A stretch of DNA of 64,000 bases from Aphanomyces cochlioides (GCA_019828595.1 JAHQRK010000008.1:2170001-2234000), one strand, 5' to 3'. Counted from the stretch's first letter, positions 1 to 10,700 are shown. The notes: generated from the letters alone by a model not told the origin. Program-made: numbers and translations.

Positions 1-699
1 CTCATGCCACTTTGTGTCGTGACAACAAGAACACTACTAAACACCGCGGTCCCAATCACTGATCACATGTATTACCTCGTTAGACGCAGAGGCTTAATAT
101 TGAATCCCCACGTTGCTTGATAAACGAAAGGTTGACAATACGACAGGAAAAACTCACGAACGTCTCACTCTTAGCTCTCAAAAGCAGTTCAATAGTGCCA
201 GTGATTTCGATAGTAGTGTCTACAGTCGAAATGAACCAGGGATCGTAGAGTCTCCATATTGCGAATACTTTTACACAAATGAATGCCGCTGTGGCTACAG
301 TGGTAAAGTGTCAATGGGTTTGTTTTGAATGGAATGAGAAGTGTGTTTACGCAAGGACTCGATGTGTTTGTGCGCATCCTTCCAGCAAGCATACATCAAG
401 AAAAGTGTAGCGTCGGTCACCGGGGTAAACGCCATGCATTTGTATATGTTTCTAAGGTTCAAGAATACATGAGAAAGGATCCGTCGATGAGTTCCAGCAT
501 TTTTAGTCGTTGGTGGCATGTATGAAGTCTTGTAGACGTCAGTATCTCTATTTTTGAGGTGGTTTCAAGTGGAAGAAATGTTTGAATTTTTGGTAAGGCG
601 AAAGATGGAGTGCGAGTAGTTTGAGACGAGAGTGGGGTATGAATAGGAAGGTGTTTGAATGGTGGATTTAGAATTTGAAGTGTCCAATCAAGGCATGCC
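1..699 (+). repeat. tRNA-Met downstream spacer, 3' part
   Basis: This is the last 699 bases of the 980-bp spacer that follows every tRNA-Met gene in the window; base 1 matches 26657. Its tRNA lies left of the window. Only ORFs of about 70 codons on both strands are present, none recognisable. It ends in the bases CATGCC immediately before the first tRNA stub, which gives the base at -1 of the original tRNA target (C). Confidence 0.9.
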
Positions 700-713
700 G
701 CTCCTATGGCTCA
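700..713 (+). repeat. tRNA-Met stub / target-site duplication
   Basis: GCTCCTATGGCTCA equals tRNA-Met nucleotides 1-14. It marks the left (element 3') boundary of array 1 and is the original host 5' end of this tRNA gene. Base -1 is C. Confidence 0.95.
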
Positions 714-2005
714 CTGCAATGGGGAGGTATATTAATAGACTTTCAATATCTACTAATACTAATATTGCCTACTAACGGCTCATCCCACTTCCAAATGCTT
801 CAGCAGATTTTCTACCTTGGGCTTTGGAGTACAGCGATTTTTGACTTTTGAATAAATACTTGGGGCTTGTTAATTTGGGGTTGAAGGTTGGAGCGCGAGC
901 AAAGTCGGGTACTTGGCTACCAGTGGGCGATAGACAGGTTGTCTATGCAAAGTATTGATTGCTGAAATTGCTTCCACTCGTTGAGGGCTGTCAACTTCTT
1001 GGAGGCGAAGCCATCTGCGGATCGATGTATGCCATCGGATGAAGCTGACTTCTTGCCAAATTTCTGGCGGAGGCGGCTCCTTCGATTCGAACTTGGTGGC
1101 GTTGTGCGTTGTCCAAATATAGTGAAGGTTGGAAGCACACAGAAGAGCCCAGAGCACAAACAGTATGTCTTGAAGCTGGCTACCGCGTTCGTTGACTTGA
1201 AAGCGGTCGATGTTGGTGATGGCAGTCCAATCGAAATTGACACCGAAGCATCGCCAAGCGGTCGCGTGAAAACGCCAAAGGGGATACACGCGAGAGCAGG
1301 TGTGGAAGGCGTGGTGTTGGTTCTCCGGTGCGTCGCAATTGGTATAGACACAGCAAATTACGTCTGGCTGCTGAGGTTGCAAGTAGAACAAGCGCGAGTT
1401 GACAGGCAGCATGTTGAACAACAGTCGAAACCAAACGTCGCCATGGAGGGGAGGCGGCCAACGGCATGTTTTGCGGATGAGTCGCACGTAGGTCGCAATA
1501 TCTTGTTGCTCGACGCGGGACGATGTCGCCACTGGGTGCGGTTTTCCATCCGAAGGGGCGTGATGCGCCAAACGTGATACGAGTCGCTTGGGCCAACGCT
1601 CGAAGGATAGCAATTGATCTTTGAAAAGTGCCTTGAAAGGGTGACTTGTTGTATCGATATCGGTCAAAGCAGTTCCAGTTCGAACGCCAGACGTGCGGAG
1701 GACTTGGTCGAATATCTTGGTGAGGTGGCTATAAACTTGACCAGCACGTTCGGGTGCTGCAAATCCCATCGCGCCGTTCGCTTGTAACGTCACTTGTGCC
1801 GCACGGTTGTTGGATGACAGTCGATCAATAAACGCAGCTCTTGTAGGCCATGTCCCTTGCCGTGTCAAGAAGTCTTTGAGGCAGTGGAAACCGTTTTGAG
1901 ACGCATGTCTACACCATCGACGACACAGAGCAGTCTTCACGACATTTGATTTAGCACCCGCAGGACCAACTTGCAGAGCGGGGTAGGATGTCAGCCACAC
2001 GGGGC
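714..2005 (-). mobile_element. Family A LINE, 5'-truncated (1.3 kb), array 1
   Basis: Oldest insertion of array 1. The 3' end (CTGCAATGGGGAG on the + strand) joins tRNA nucleotide 14. The copy is 5'-truncated inside ORF2 just after the point equivalent to 16013 and is followed by a second stub preceded by C. It belongs to an older A subgroup with a 1-nt deletion in the 3' UTR (GACTTTTGAATAAATAC instead of GACTTGTTGAATAAATAC) and GGGGTTGAAGG instead of GGGGCTGAAGG. Confidence 0.95.
870..2005 (-). pseudogene. LINE A ORF2 C-terminal fragment
   Basis: Open frame for the last 378 or so residues of A ORF2. It contains the zf-RVT-like CCHC knuckle (CCVYTNC followed by H-x4-C) and the tryptophan-rich C terminus. 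Endonuclease and RT domains are lost to 5' truncation, so no active enzyme can be made. Confidence 0.9.
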
Positions 2006-2019
2006 GCTCCTATGGCTCA
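2006..2019 (+). repeat. tRNA-Met stub / target-site duplication
   Basis: tRNA nucleotides 1-14 between A (left) and B (right). Base -1 is C, as in the host spacer, so the duplication here is 15 bp. Confidence 0.95.
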
Positions 2020-2097
2020 ATGTCAATGGGGAGTCTATTTGTAGTTAATGTAAACTACAAACTAATATTGCCCGAAGGCTCATCCCATTTCCAACTG

Positions 2098-3312
2098 CTA
2101 GGCTGAATTGGAAATCAATTTGGCTTTTCGTTTTCTTGATTCGCTTCGACGTTGGGACTTCGATTTCTTCGGTGTTTGTAAGCTAACACGGCGAATATGT
2201 CGGATAAAACTGACTCTTGGCATCTGACCCAGGGGGTATACATTTTCATTGTCTTGGATCATACATAGACTTCGGTCTATGCAGCGCTTGTATCGCTTGG
2301 CGAGGACCCAGCAATGGGATGTTGAATCAGTGACAGAAACAACCAAGAATTCTCCGTCAGGCTCATCCAATATCGCTCTACAGATATCACGAATTGGATC
2401 ACCCACCGATTGCTTGAGCAGTTGACGGGAGAATATGGCGTCGTTGTAGTGGAATCCATGTGTGTATGCCAGCTTGAGAAAATCATGCATCTTGGAAGGG
2501 GGAATGCCCGCGTCTTGAGGAACTCCATGGGCCTCTTTGAAACCCGAAATGACTTCTTCGCTGAGCTCAAAATTGGAGACATTCAAATTGGTAGCAACGA
2601 TTCGGATTGCAGCCGCAAGACAAGATTTGTCACTGTTGTTGCCAATTTCTAGCCACAGAGGATCCATCGCTCGAAATTCAGCAAGCGTTGGGGCGAGACC
2701 AGTGTTCGTGAGGAAGTGGGCTCCAGCTTGTCGCCATCGTTGGTACATCGCCACGGCTTCTTGACACCCGCTGAGGTCTTTTTCGTCGAACCAGTCTTTG
2801 TCGAGTCCATCCGGGCGTTGAAACTTCCAGTTGACTTGGTATTGAATAGTTGAAATTCGATTTCGCATTGATGCCACTTCGCGGTGGTCATCGATAAACA
2901 ACACTTCATCGATGTCATCATCGTCGGTTGGAATTCGCAGAGTGCGTGGGCGGTTGGTTGGGGCATCAGCCGTTGTCGCATTCGTTTGTGGCCTGGCTGG
3001 AACAGAAACATCGTCCAATAGATCCATGAGGGATGGTAGCGGAGATCCATTGTCATTGCCCAAGGGGTCAAATTCGCGGGTGCTCGAGTTCAAAATGGAC
3101 ATATCAGGAGTAAATTGGTGTTCTTCAGTTGTAACTGGACTTGAAGGACGAGTGTCGGATGATTGCGTCATAGGTACAGAAATCTCAACTCCATCCACTC
3201 CCTCAAGAGTAATCCCTGGAGACATCGAGCTCCCCACACCTCGTGTAGTTATGGGTCTCGACGTCTGCGCGGGGAGTACGCTATCGGCAGTGAAAATCGT
3301 TGAAGCTTCCAT
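2098..3312 (-). CDS. LINE B ORF3: chromodomain plus putative papain-fold cysteine protease
   Basis: 404 residues from the first ATG; the frame is open further upstream, almost to the ORF2 stop. Residues ~1-130 are Ser/Thr/Pro-rich. Residues ~135-192 fit a chromodomain: IQYQVNWK matches the Y-x-V-x-W-K core and DWFDEKDLSGCQEAVAMYQR the W-E-P-x-x-N-L-x-x-C helix. Residues ~215-365 look like a papain-fold cysteine peptidase, with candidate catalytic Cys231 (KSCLAAA), His333 (SHCWVL) and Asp354 (IQDNEN); this is inferred from motif spacing. Residues ~371-398 are a basic tail that could act as a nuclear signal. The element has lost its 5' half, yet this ORF is intact and nearly identical to the copy at 29065, with Arg at residue 144 where that copy has Cys. 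A chromodomain suggests chromatin targeting; the peptidase substrate is unknown. Confidence 0.75.
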   Translation of the reverse strand: MEASTIFTADSVLPAQTSRPITTRGVGSSMSPGITLEGVDGVEISVPMTQSSDTRPSSPVTTEEHQFTPDMSILNSSTREFDPLGNDNGSPLPSLMDLLDDVSVPARPQTNATTADAPTNRPRTLRIPTDDDDIDEVLFIDDHREVASMRNRISTIQYQVNWKFQRPDGLDKDWFDEKDLSGCQEAVAMYQRWRQAGAHFLTNTGLAPTLAEFRAMDPLWLEIGNNSDKSCLAAAIRIVATNLNVSNFELSEEVISGFKEAHGVPQDAGIPPSKMHDFLKLAYTHGFHYNDAIFSRQLLKQSVGDPIRDICRAILDEPDGEFLVVSVTDSTSHCWVLAKRYKRCIDRSLCMIQDNENVYPLGQMPRVSFIRHIRRVSLQTPKKSKSQRRSESRKRKAKLISNSA

Positions 3313-3525
3313 TGTTGTTGTCTTGGGTAAAATCAAAAGTGAGTCTTGGAGAATTGTTTTGAGATTCTCACTGAACTTATTCTCAGTTGCGACACTTGAG
3401 TCAGGCACGATTTGATTGGGCAGTGAAATGTTTTGCGCGGATCGTGAGTGATGGTCGCCAGGATTCCCAATCAAAAATTCAGCTGGGATACCAAGTCAAG
3501 AATACAGCTGGGGCTTGTAATCAAA

Positions 3526-5416
3526 TTACTGGTGTTCAACTCGAAAAGACATGGGATATTTGTCGAATAGCTCGTTGTATCCAGCTTGAGAGAAAAGGAC
3601 TGAGACCGCTTCGATGATGTTTCGATAGTCGAAGTCGTCAGGCGAGAGCAAACGAATTGTTCGCCTGATGGAAGCTGTCCAACTGACAAATATAATCTCG
3701 TTCCATAGTAAAATCGGTAGAGGCTTTTTGCCATCGAACTTGGTTGCATTTCTTTGAGTCCATAAGGAGTACGTGATGGAAGCACAAAGGAGGGACCATA
3801 ATTTGAATAATGCGTCATGCAGGTGTTTTCCTCGCGTATTGGTCTTGAAGCGACTGATATTCGTGGTGGTTGCCCAATCAAACTTAACACCATAAGCACT
3901 CCATGCTCGCTCTTGGAACATCCAAACTTGATGTACATGATGACATGTATGGAAGGCATGATGAAAAGTCTCAACATCCGAGCAATCTTCGTAGACACAA
4001 CAAATAGCGTCAGGGTTTTGGATCTGCATATAGGAAAACCTCGAGTTGACGGGTAACATCTTCATGTGCAATCGAAACCATACATCGCCTTGAACAGGTG
4101 GAGGTAGATTACACACAGTACGAATGAGACGGATATACTTTGCTATGTCTTTGTCAGTTCTTGTCGTAGTCTTCATAGGATGTATAGCTTCAGTCTGGGG
4201 GGCGTGGTAAGCTAAATGCACCACGTTTTTCTTGGGCCACGACTCGAAAGGTAAATCAGCATCCTTGATTCTGGCTGTAAACGGATGTTGACAAGTCGGG
4301 ACATTAGGCAGTGGCGACCCTTGCCGAATGTCAAACGATCGAACAACTTTGTCGAAGATTCGTGTGAGTTGATTGTAAATGTCGGTTGTGCGGGGCAATG
4401 TGGCAAAGTCCATGACTCCGTCCTGGTTTAGACAAACTTGGGCAGCTGGATTGTTCGACGACATTCGGTTCACGAACATGGTCTCTGTTGGCCAAGCACC
4501 ATGTGGGGTCAGGAAATCCTTCAGGCATCTGAGACCATTTTTGGCCCCGTGGCGGCACCAGAGACGCATGTCTTCATCTTTCACGACATTTGCTAACATC
4601 TTAGCAGAGCCGAAGTGCATTGCGTCGTAGGCTGTGAGCCATACCGGGAGGTTCAGTACCGTGTCGAGATTTGGAGGCACGCCGATTCGCTTACTCATGT
4701 CTGTGGCTGACCAATGTTTCCAAGTATCAAGCCACAGTGGATGGAGCTCGCGAAGCAAAAGCCACTTGGAGCTTGCATTTGGGTAGTATGAAAGAAAATC
4801 GAATGGGTGACTGTCTCGGAATAACTGATGTATTGTGCGGCTAAATTGTCGCTGTACAAGTTTCTTCCACACCAGGATTTCACCAGGAGAATCGGCAGAC
4901 ATAAAGAGCTGTAAACGAAGAAGGCGTTGTGTTCGCAGCCTCGATGCAATGTGGGGGATTCCCAAGCCTAAAGGCTTGTCGTACTGCCACCTTCTATGGA
5001 TTGAGGGACGGTAACTCTCATCGAGCTGGGTCTTGCGGCAAAGTATGAACTTGTTTAACATTTGTTGCCACGTAACGACCATAGCAGGAGGCACAGGTAC
5101 AACGGCTGTTACATGCCACAACATAGATAGCAACATCGTGGAGGCAATAAGCTTTCGGCCCTGCAATGTCCTTGCTCGTTTACCCCATAGTTGAAAGGAC
5201 GAGATGAATTTGTCGTTGAGTTTTTGAAGTTGGGAGTCAGCCGAAAGTCGATGGCCAAAGAGAATACCAAGATATTTCGTACACTGACCAGTTGGTACGA
5301 TATTGAGCAAACCATCTGCTTCGATGTCTTCTTGATCGAGATGGTCGTTGAGAACCAAGGTCATGCACTTGGAACGATTCAGACGGGCCCCTGAAGCCGT
5401 GCAAAACTCTTCCACC
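3526..5416 (-). pseudogene. LINE B ORF2 C-terminal fragment
   Basis: Open frame of about 630 residues covering the end of the RT domain (motif D region SGARLNRSKC, then KYLGILFGHRL) and the zf-RVT knuckle (CCVYEDC ... H-x4-C). The 5' truncation removed the endonuclease and the RT catalytic motifs A-C. Confidence 0.9.
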
Positions 5417-5430
5417 GCTCCTATGGCTCA
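5417..5430 (+). repeat. tRNA-Met stub / target-site duplication
   Basis: tRNA nucleotides 1-14 between truncated B and full-length C. Base -1 is C and is not part of B, which continues with A at this point. Confidence 0.95.
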
Positions 5431-5440
5431 GTGTACAATC

Positions 5441-5501
5441 GCGTATATTGAATTTAATTATACGCTAAATAGTAATGACCGTCATTAATCACTCTTGAGT
5501 G
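5441..5501 (-). other. Inverted-repeat cluster at the C element 3' terminus
   Basis: Three successive perfect inverted repeats: GCGTATA/TATACGC (5441-5447 and 5459-5465), TAATGAC/GTCATTA (5473-5479 and 5481-5487) and CACTC/GAGTG (5490-5501). In the element RNA they could form structure close to the 3' end. Known site-specific LINE RTs recognise structured 3' UTRs; that role is inferred here. Confidence 0.5.
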
Positions 5502-5631
5502 AATAATATTGGTGCTTGTGAGATTTGAACTCAAGAAGTTTTACCTCTTGAAACTTGATTTCTGTTGTATCAGTTGATACAGTGCAATGTTGACACTTGA
5601 CACGTCGAATCTTGGACTTGGGTGAGGGTCA

Positions 5632-6048
5632 TCATGTTTCGTGACAAGGTGACTGGTCTTGGGTGTTGTAGACATGGGACAGAAGTGTCTGTTCTTCGTC
5701 ATCAGATGGCTGTGGAATAATCTTGGACGGGGCCATCATCTGGAGAACTCCCAAATGTTGGCTTGACTCATCTTGGACGGGACCAGTGCCATAGGAAATA
5801 TCCACATGTTGGTTGGACTCATCTTGGACGGAGCAGATTTCTTGTCTCAATGGCGCGTCATTGTCGGAACATGGGTGCGCTGTGTCCAAATGTTTCTTCG
5901 GCCACATCTTGTATCTTGATTTTTGTATAGGGCGTCTTGGAGTCCACTCGTTGGGTAGTGTGAAATTCTTGAGGATGAGATTGGAGAACTTCCTTGTGGA
6001 TTTAATGGCTGCGGGTTCATTTTCCGATTTGCCTGCTGCCCAACACAC
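5632..6048 (-). CDS. Possible small ORF in the C element 3' region
   Basis: 138 codons in the sense direction of the element, downstream of ORF2. The product is hydrophilic; a partial internal repeat (VQDESNQH / VQDESSQH) and a basic stretch (KSRYKMWPKKH) are visible. No domain is recognised. It sits where family B carries ORF3 but shows neither chromodomain nor Cys/His motifs, so it may be a remnant of an extra ORF or fortuitous. Confidence 0.25.
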   Translation of the reverse strand: MCWAAGKSENEPAAIKSTRKFSNLILKNFTLPNEWTPRRPIQKSRYKMWPKKHLDTAHPCSDNDAPLRQEICSVQDESNQHVDISYGTGPVQDESSQHLGVLQMMAPSKIIPQPSDDEEQTLLSHVYNTQDQSPCHET

Positions 6049-6256
6049 CGTCAGGCTGCCTCTCCGTTGCCTCGCTTTGGTTGCTTGCCTCTCGTTTGCG
6101 TTCCTTCTCGTCCGTGGTTTGGCCTTGCTTGTCCGACGTTGTTCCCTCTGCCTTGAAGCTCGACCTGCCTCGTTGTGTTCCTGCTTTGCGCCACACTTGT
6201 TGCTGCGTCTCTCGTGTTCTCCTGTCTCGCTGTTCGATCGTCGTTGTTGCCGTCGC

Positions 6257-6739
6257 TGTCGTCTCTGCCGTGTGGCTGCTCGCTTGTCTCTGTCTTGGCC
6301 GTGTCGCTGTCTCTGTCGTGTCTGCCGTGTGGCTGCTCGCTTGTCTCTGTCTTGGCCGTGTCGCTGTCTCTGTCGTGTCTGCTGTGTGATTGCTCGCTTG
6401 TATCTGTTGTGGCCGTGTCGCTGTCTCTGTCGTCTCTGCCGTGTGGCTGCTCGCTTGTCTCTGTCTTGGCCGTGTCGCTGTCTCTGTCGTGTGATTGCTC
6501 GCTTATCTCTGTCTTGGCCGTGTCGCTGTCTCTGTCGTGTCTGCCGTGTGACTGCTCGCTTGTCTCTGTTGTGGCCGTGTTGCTGTCGCTGTCGTGTCTG
6601 CCGTGTGGCTGCTCGCTTGTCTCTGTTTTGGCCGTGTCGCTGTCGCTGTCATCTCTGCCGTGTGGCTGCTCGCTTGTCTCTGTTTTGGCCGTGTCGCTGT
6701 CGCTGTCGTCTCTGCCGTGTGGCTGCTCGCTTGTCTGCT
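6257..6739. repeat. 57-bp minisatellite, about 8.5 copies
   Basis: Tandem units of the pattern GTCGTSTCTGCCGTGTGGCT, then GCTCGCTTGTCTCTGT, then YKTGGCCGTGTCGCTGTCNCT. Most units are 57 bp; one (around 6485-6535) lacks 9 bp. Because 57 is a multiple of 3, several frames stay open on both strands, producing cysteine/arginine/leucine-rich repeat ORFs with no sign of being real genes. It lies inside the C element 3' region. Confidence 0.85.
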
Positions 6740-6745
6740 GCTACG

Positions 6746-7045
6746 ATGGGCGTTTCCAAGGAAGAATTTCAAGGCGTTGAAGACATCAAGGCGTTCAAGA
6801 CTTGGTTTTTTGAAGCTATGGCTCCGAATGGCGACCATCCTGTGTACTTCGCTCGTCGGAGGAAGGGGTGGTAGAAGGAGTCTGAACTGCCAGCGATGGG
6901 GGCCTTCCTGGAGGGCTCTCTACGCATATGGACGTCTTCTCGCAATGACCCCGGTCTGAGGGTAGCGGTTGACTTGCTTCGACATTTTTTGGCCTCAATT
7001 CATGGAGCCGGACAGTTCTGCGGAAGTGTATGTTGGCTGACTCCC
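6746..7045 (+). pseudogene. Coding-like fragment of unknown origin within the C 3' region
   Basis: On the strand opposite the LINE ORFs, one frame from the ATG at 6746 reads a protein-like sequence (MGVSKEEFQGVEDIKAFKTW...), meets a TAG at 6872-6874 and continues protein-like in the same frame (ELPAMGAFLEGSLRIWTSSR...). I do not recognise the family. It could be a captured piece of a host gene or of another element, or chance. End coordinate approximate. Confidence 0.25.
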
Positions 7046-7772
7046 TTCATGCATGGATGCAGGGCTAAGAACCTGGTCAGTTCGTGTCCGTGGAAGTGGA
7101 TTGAGTGCTTTGGGTTTGCCTCTTTGTGGGTTTGTCTCTTTATGGCTTTATGCCTTTCGGCCTTTGGCCTTGATTTTGGGTGTCCCTTTCTTTTTACTCC
7201 TTTGTTGGAGCCCCCGGGGGTAGCGGTCAAGTCAAGACTTCGTCGGAAAAGGAAAAGGAGGTTTGGCGACTTTGGCTTTGATGACTTGTTTGTGTAGGGT
7301 GGCGAGCGCGCGCGATATTTGCTTTTTGTGTTTGTTGGCGATCAAGTTTGGCGATTTTCGACTTCAAGAAAGCGCGAAGAAACGTGGGGGTTAGCACACG
7401 AGCGCAGCTATGGGCGGCCCGTTCACCAACTTTCGGTAAGTTTCTTCTTTGTTTTTGTGGCTTGACTTTTGCTTAGTTTGCTTTTGGTTTGCGACGAAAC
7501 CTTCTGAAAATCGCTAAGTCTTCAAGAAATTCTCGCCGATTTCACGCGAAGCGCTGCCCAAATTCTTAATTTTGTAATTCAGCCTTGAATTACCAATTTT
7601 TCTTGTGTTTTTTGGTTTGATTTCAAGTTTGCCTTGGCTGCAAGTAAGTTGGTCAGCTAGAATCACTTCTAACTTGAAAATTTAGTTTGAATTTGCATTG
7701 GATCGATCAAGTTCAAATCCACTCTTGAAATTTGGAGCGGCTTTATGTTGGCTGAAGAAGGCGAGTCGATTT
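7046..7772. other. Non-coding part of the C element 3' region
   Basis: T-rich on the + strand; it ends directly at the ORF2 stop. It includes a short ATG-initiated stretch at about 7410-7434 followed by GGTAAGT, which resembles a first exon and splice donor on the + strand, but no acceptor or downstream exon can be assigned. Nothing else recognisable. Confidence 0.5.
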
Positions 7773-10700
7773 TTATGAAGTTGATCCTCCGCGTCCATGA
7801 CTTGCAAACGCCTTGGTATGTCGTTTGAAATATTCCTTGTATTGAGTTTGTCGTTTTAGGACAACAAGAATGCGGTTGACGGTTTGGAGCGTCTGCTCAT
7901 CGTTATTTTGACGAAGCCATCGGCGAACGTTTGAACTCCAAAACGTGAACGCGATATCATTGAGAGCAGGTATGTATGGTGTTGGAGCATTGTCGAATTT
8001 GACTCGGTTGCGGTGTGTCCATAGGAGATGAAGGATGGTGCACATCAACATGAACCATAACTGGTGCAACAAGTCCTTGTGCGAAGACCAACGCCTTGCG
8101 ACTTGAAAGGAGTCAAGATTTTCAATCCAATCCCAACTGAAGCGTACTCCGAATGGACCCCAAGCTTCTCTGTGAGGTAACCAAACACTGCGGATCCGTC
8201 GGCAATCCATGAATAGATGCTGCTTAGTCTCGCGTTCGTAGCACTGGGGATAGCAGCATTGTACAGCATTGGGGTGAGCAGATTCCATGAATCGAAACTT
8301 GTCGCTAACGGGAAGAATGTCATAGATAGCACGAAACCAAACGTCCGCCTGAACTGGTGTAACAATCTTGGACAATGGCTTGACGTATCTCGACAGGTAA
8401 ACGCTGATCGTTTTCTTGTCTGGTCTCATTGATGTTTCTAGGGGATGCTTCTTCGTCATTGGCGGTGCATGGAAGGTTATCTGCTTCAGTATCTTGGCTG
8501 TCCAGGAACAGAAAGGTATGTCTTGTTCATTGTGTCGAAAGACAATGAAGCTTTGTTGTTCAGGACTACGTGGAACTGCACCTGCAACCGGCACGTCAGC
8601 CTGAGTCCAAACATCGGTTGCCATTGAGGTCAAGAGCTTGTAGAAGTGTTGGAAACTCGTTGGAATTGGTGAGTCATCGACAAAGTCGTCTTCGAGTGCG
8701 GTCATCATGGCTTTGAATTCGTCGTAGGTTGGCCATGTCCTTGTTGGAGTCAAGAAATCTTGCAAGCTTTGAAAGCCACTGCGGGCCAAGTGACGATACC
8801 AATCGCGATGATTTTTCAACTTGATCGCCAAGGAAGACGTCCCCTCTCGACCGGACACTTGGAACAGTGGGTGCGACGACAACCAAATCGGCATTTGGAT
8901 CATCTGATGAATTGTAGGTTCATGTGGCGTTTTGGCAGTCATTGGAATTTTGGCCCAATGCTTCCAAATGTCTTGCCATAATGGCGACAGCAAATTGCGT
9001 TGGACAAGCTTGTTGTTGAGCGATGGATGGTATACCAAGAAATCCCACCGATCATTACGAGAATATGGGCTCATACATCGGCGCAATCGATCTGAAGGTA
9101 AAATTGCCCACGATTGCGATGTATCATGCTCCTCTTTGACTAGAAGCTGGAGCCGTATGAGTCGTTGTTTGCGAATAGTTGAGGCTATGTGAGGCACTTT
9201 CAAGCCAATTTTTGGGTCGTGCACAAGGCCACCAGCAGCAAGAGCCAGATATTTTTCTGTCGTTTGAGTCCTGCGACTGAGAACAAATTTGTTCACCATG
9301 GATTGCCACTGCTGAATGGTACTGTCTTGAATTGGTAAAACCATGGTGTAATGCCACAACTGTGATAGGAGCATGGTGTTTACGAGTAATCTTCGACCTT
9401 TGATCGTTCTCGCTCGACACGCCCAAGTGGTGAAGGATTTGTAGAACTTGTCGGTGATGGTTTTGATTTGTAGGTTTGGATCCAAGTTATGACCTAGGTG
9501 GATGCCCAGATACTTGACTGGAAATCCACTGGGAACCATATTCAATCTCGGGTGGTGGACAACGGGCTGTTTGCTGTCGAGAGTGAGTACTTTGCTTTTG
9601 CTCCTGTTTAACTTGGCACCAGAGTGACGACAAAACTTGTCGACAAGTTGCAATTGCGCTTCAAGGTCTACCAGAGATCCAGAAACAAGGGTTGTGTCGT
9701 CTGCGAACAAGAGGACCGAAGCGATCCCTCCTTCTGCGTTGGAAAAGGCGAAGCCGCGCTCCGGGTGGTTGCGCAACAATTGTGCAAGTGGCTCGATCGT
9801 CATCACAAACAACATTGAAGACAAAGGGTCGCCTTGCTTGACTCCCCGCGTTGGATGGAACGGCTGTGTAAGTTCTCCATTGATGTTCAAACTTACTTTG
9901 GTGTCTTTGTAGAGGAGTTTGATCCAGTTAATAAAGTTGTCTCCCACATTAAACTTTTGGAGTACTTGATACATGAAGTTGTGGTTCACGCGGTCATAAG
10001 CTTTCTCGAAATCCAAGAACATGGCGTAAGCTTCTTCACTGAATATTGTGCAATAATGCTGAAGATCTTGAAGGAAAATGACGTGATCATGAATACGTCT
10101 GCCTTTGACGAATCCATTTTGCTCTGGTTGGATGATACTTGGCAATACATGCGATAGCCTGTAGGCCAAAGCTCTCGACAAGACCTTCACCTCCACTGGA
10201 ATCAATGCAATGGGACGATAGTTGGCGGGATTCCGACGGTTGCCGCCCTTGAAGAGCAATGAGATTGCTGACCATCGCTGGAAGTCAAGTAAGCTTCCCT
10301 TGCGACTTCGATCTTGAAACACAATTCGTAGAATTTCGCCGAAGAGAAGTGAGTCCACTTGGTAAAAACAAGCTGGGAATCCATCGATGCCAGGCGACTT
10401 GTGTGGATTCATTGTTCTTATGGATTGAGCGAGTTCCGCCGCTGTCACTGGTATATCTAGCGAAGCGGACTCGTCCTCCGACAGTTCGCGTTCCAGGACT
10501 TCAAGGAAGGAGTTGAGCTCTTCAGTGTTTCTGTTTGACACGACGTCATCGTCAGTCATGACTGCAGACCAATGGTTATTGAATGCTTGGTGGATTTCTT
10601 CAGGTATGTCTGTGATGTTCCCTTCACTGTCATAACATTCCACGATAGGAACTGCGTAACGACTTGATTGGGGCTTTCGAAAGAAGTGAGATGTAGCCGT

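Larger units (their letters stand above)
2020..5416 (-). mobile_element. Family B LINE, 5'-truncated (3.4 kb), array 1
   Basis: Second insertion of array 1. Its 3' end (ATGTCAATGGGGAG on the + strand) joins tRNA nucleotide 14. It matches the full-length B copy at 28987-37117 from the 3' end to the point equivalent to 32383, so it keeps all of ORF3 and the C-terminal half of ORF2. A GTAGTT/AACTAC inverted repeat lies near the 3' terminus. There is no poly(A) tail. Confidence 0.95.

Noticed and set aside
113..525. Several ~70-codon ORFs on both strands in the tRNA spacer
   Set aside because: Short, overlapping on both strands, no recognisable protein; their repetition reflects spacer duplication, not conservation under selection.
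5510..5560. tRNA-like 3' half on the - strand in the C 3' region (T-arm-like TTCAAAT loop and GCACCA)
   Set aside because: No matching 5' acceptor strand or D arm is found within 70-90 nt, and one T-stem pair is mismatched. Probably chance, or a structural element of the RNA.
5813..6874. 353-codon cysteine/arginine-rich ORF on the + strand, and a 201-codon one in another frame
   Set aside because: Most of the length is the 57-bp minisatellite, whose period is a multiple of three, so open frames on both strands are expected without selection.
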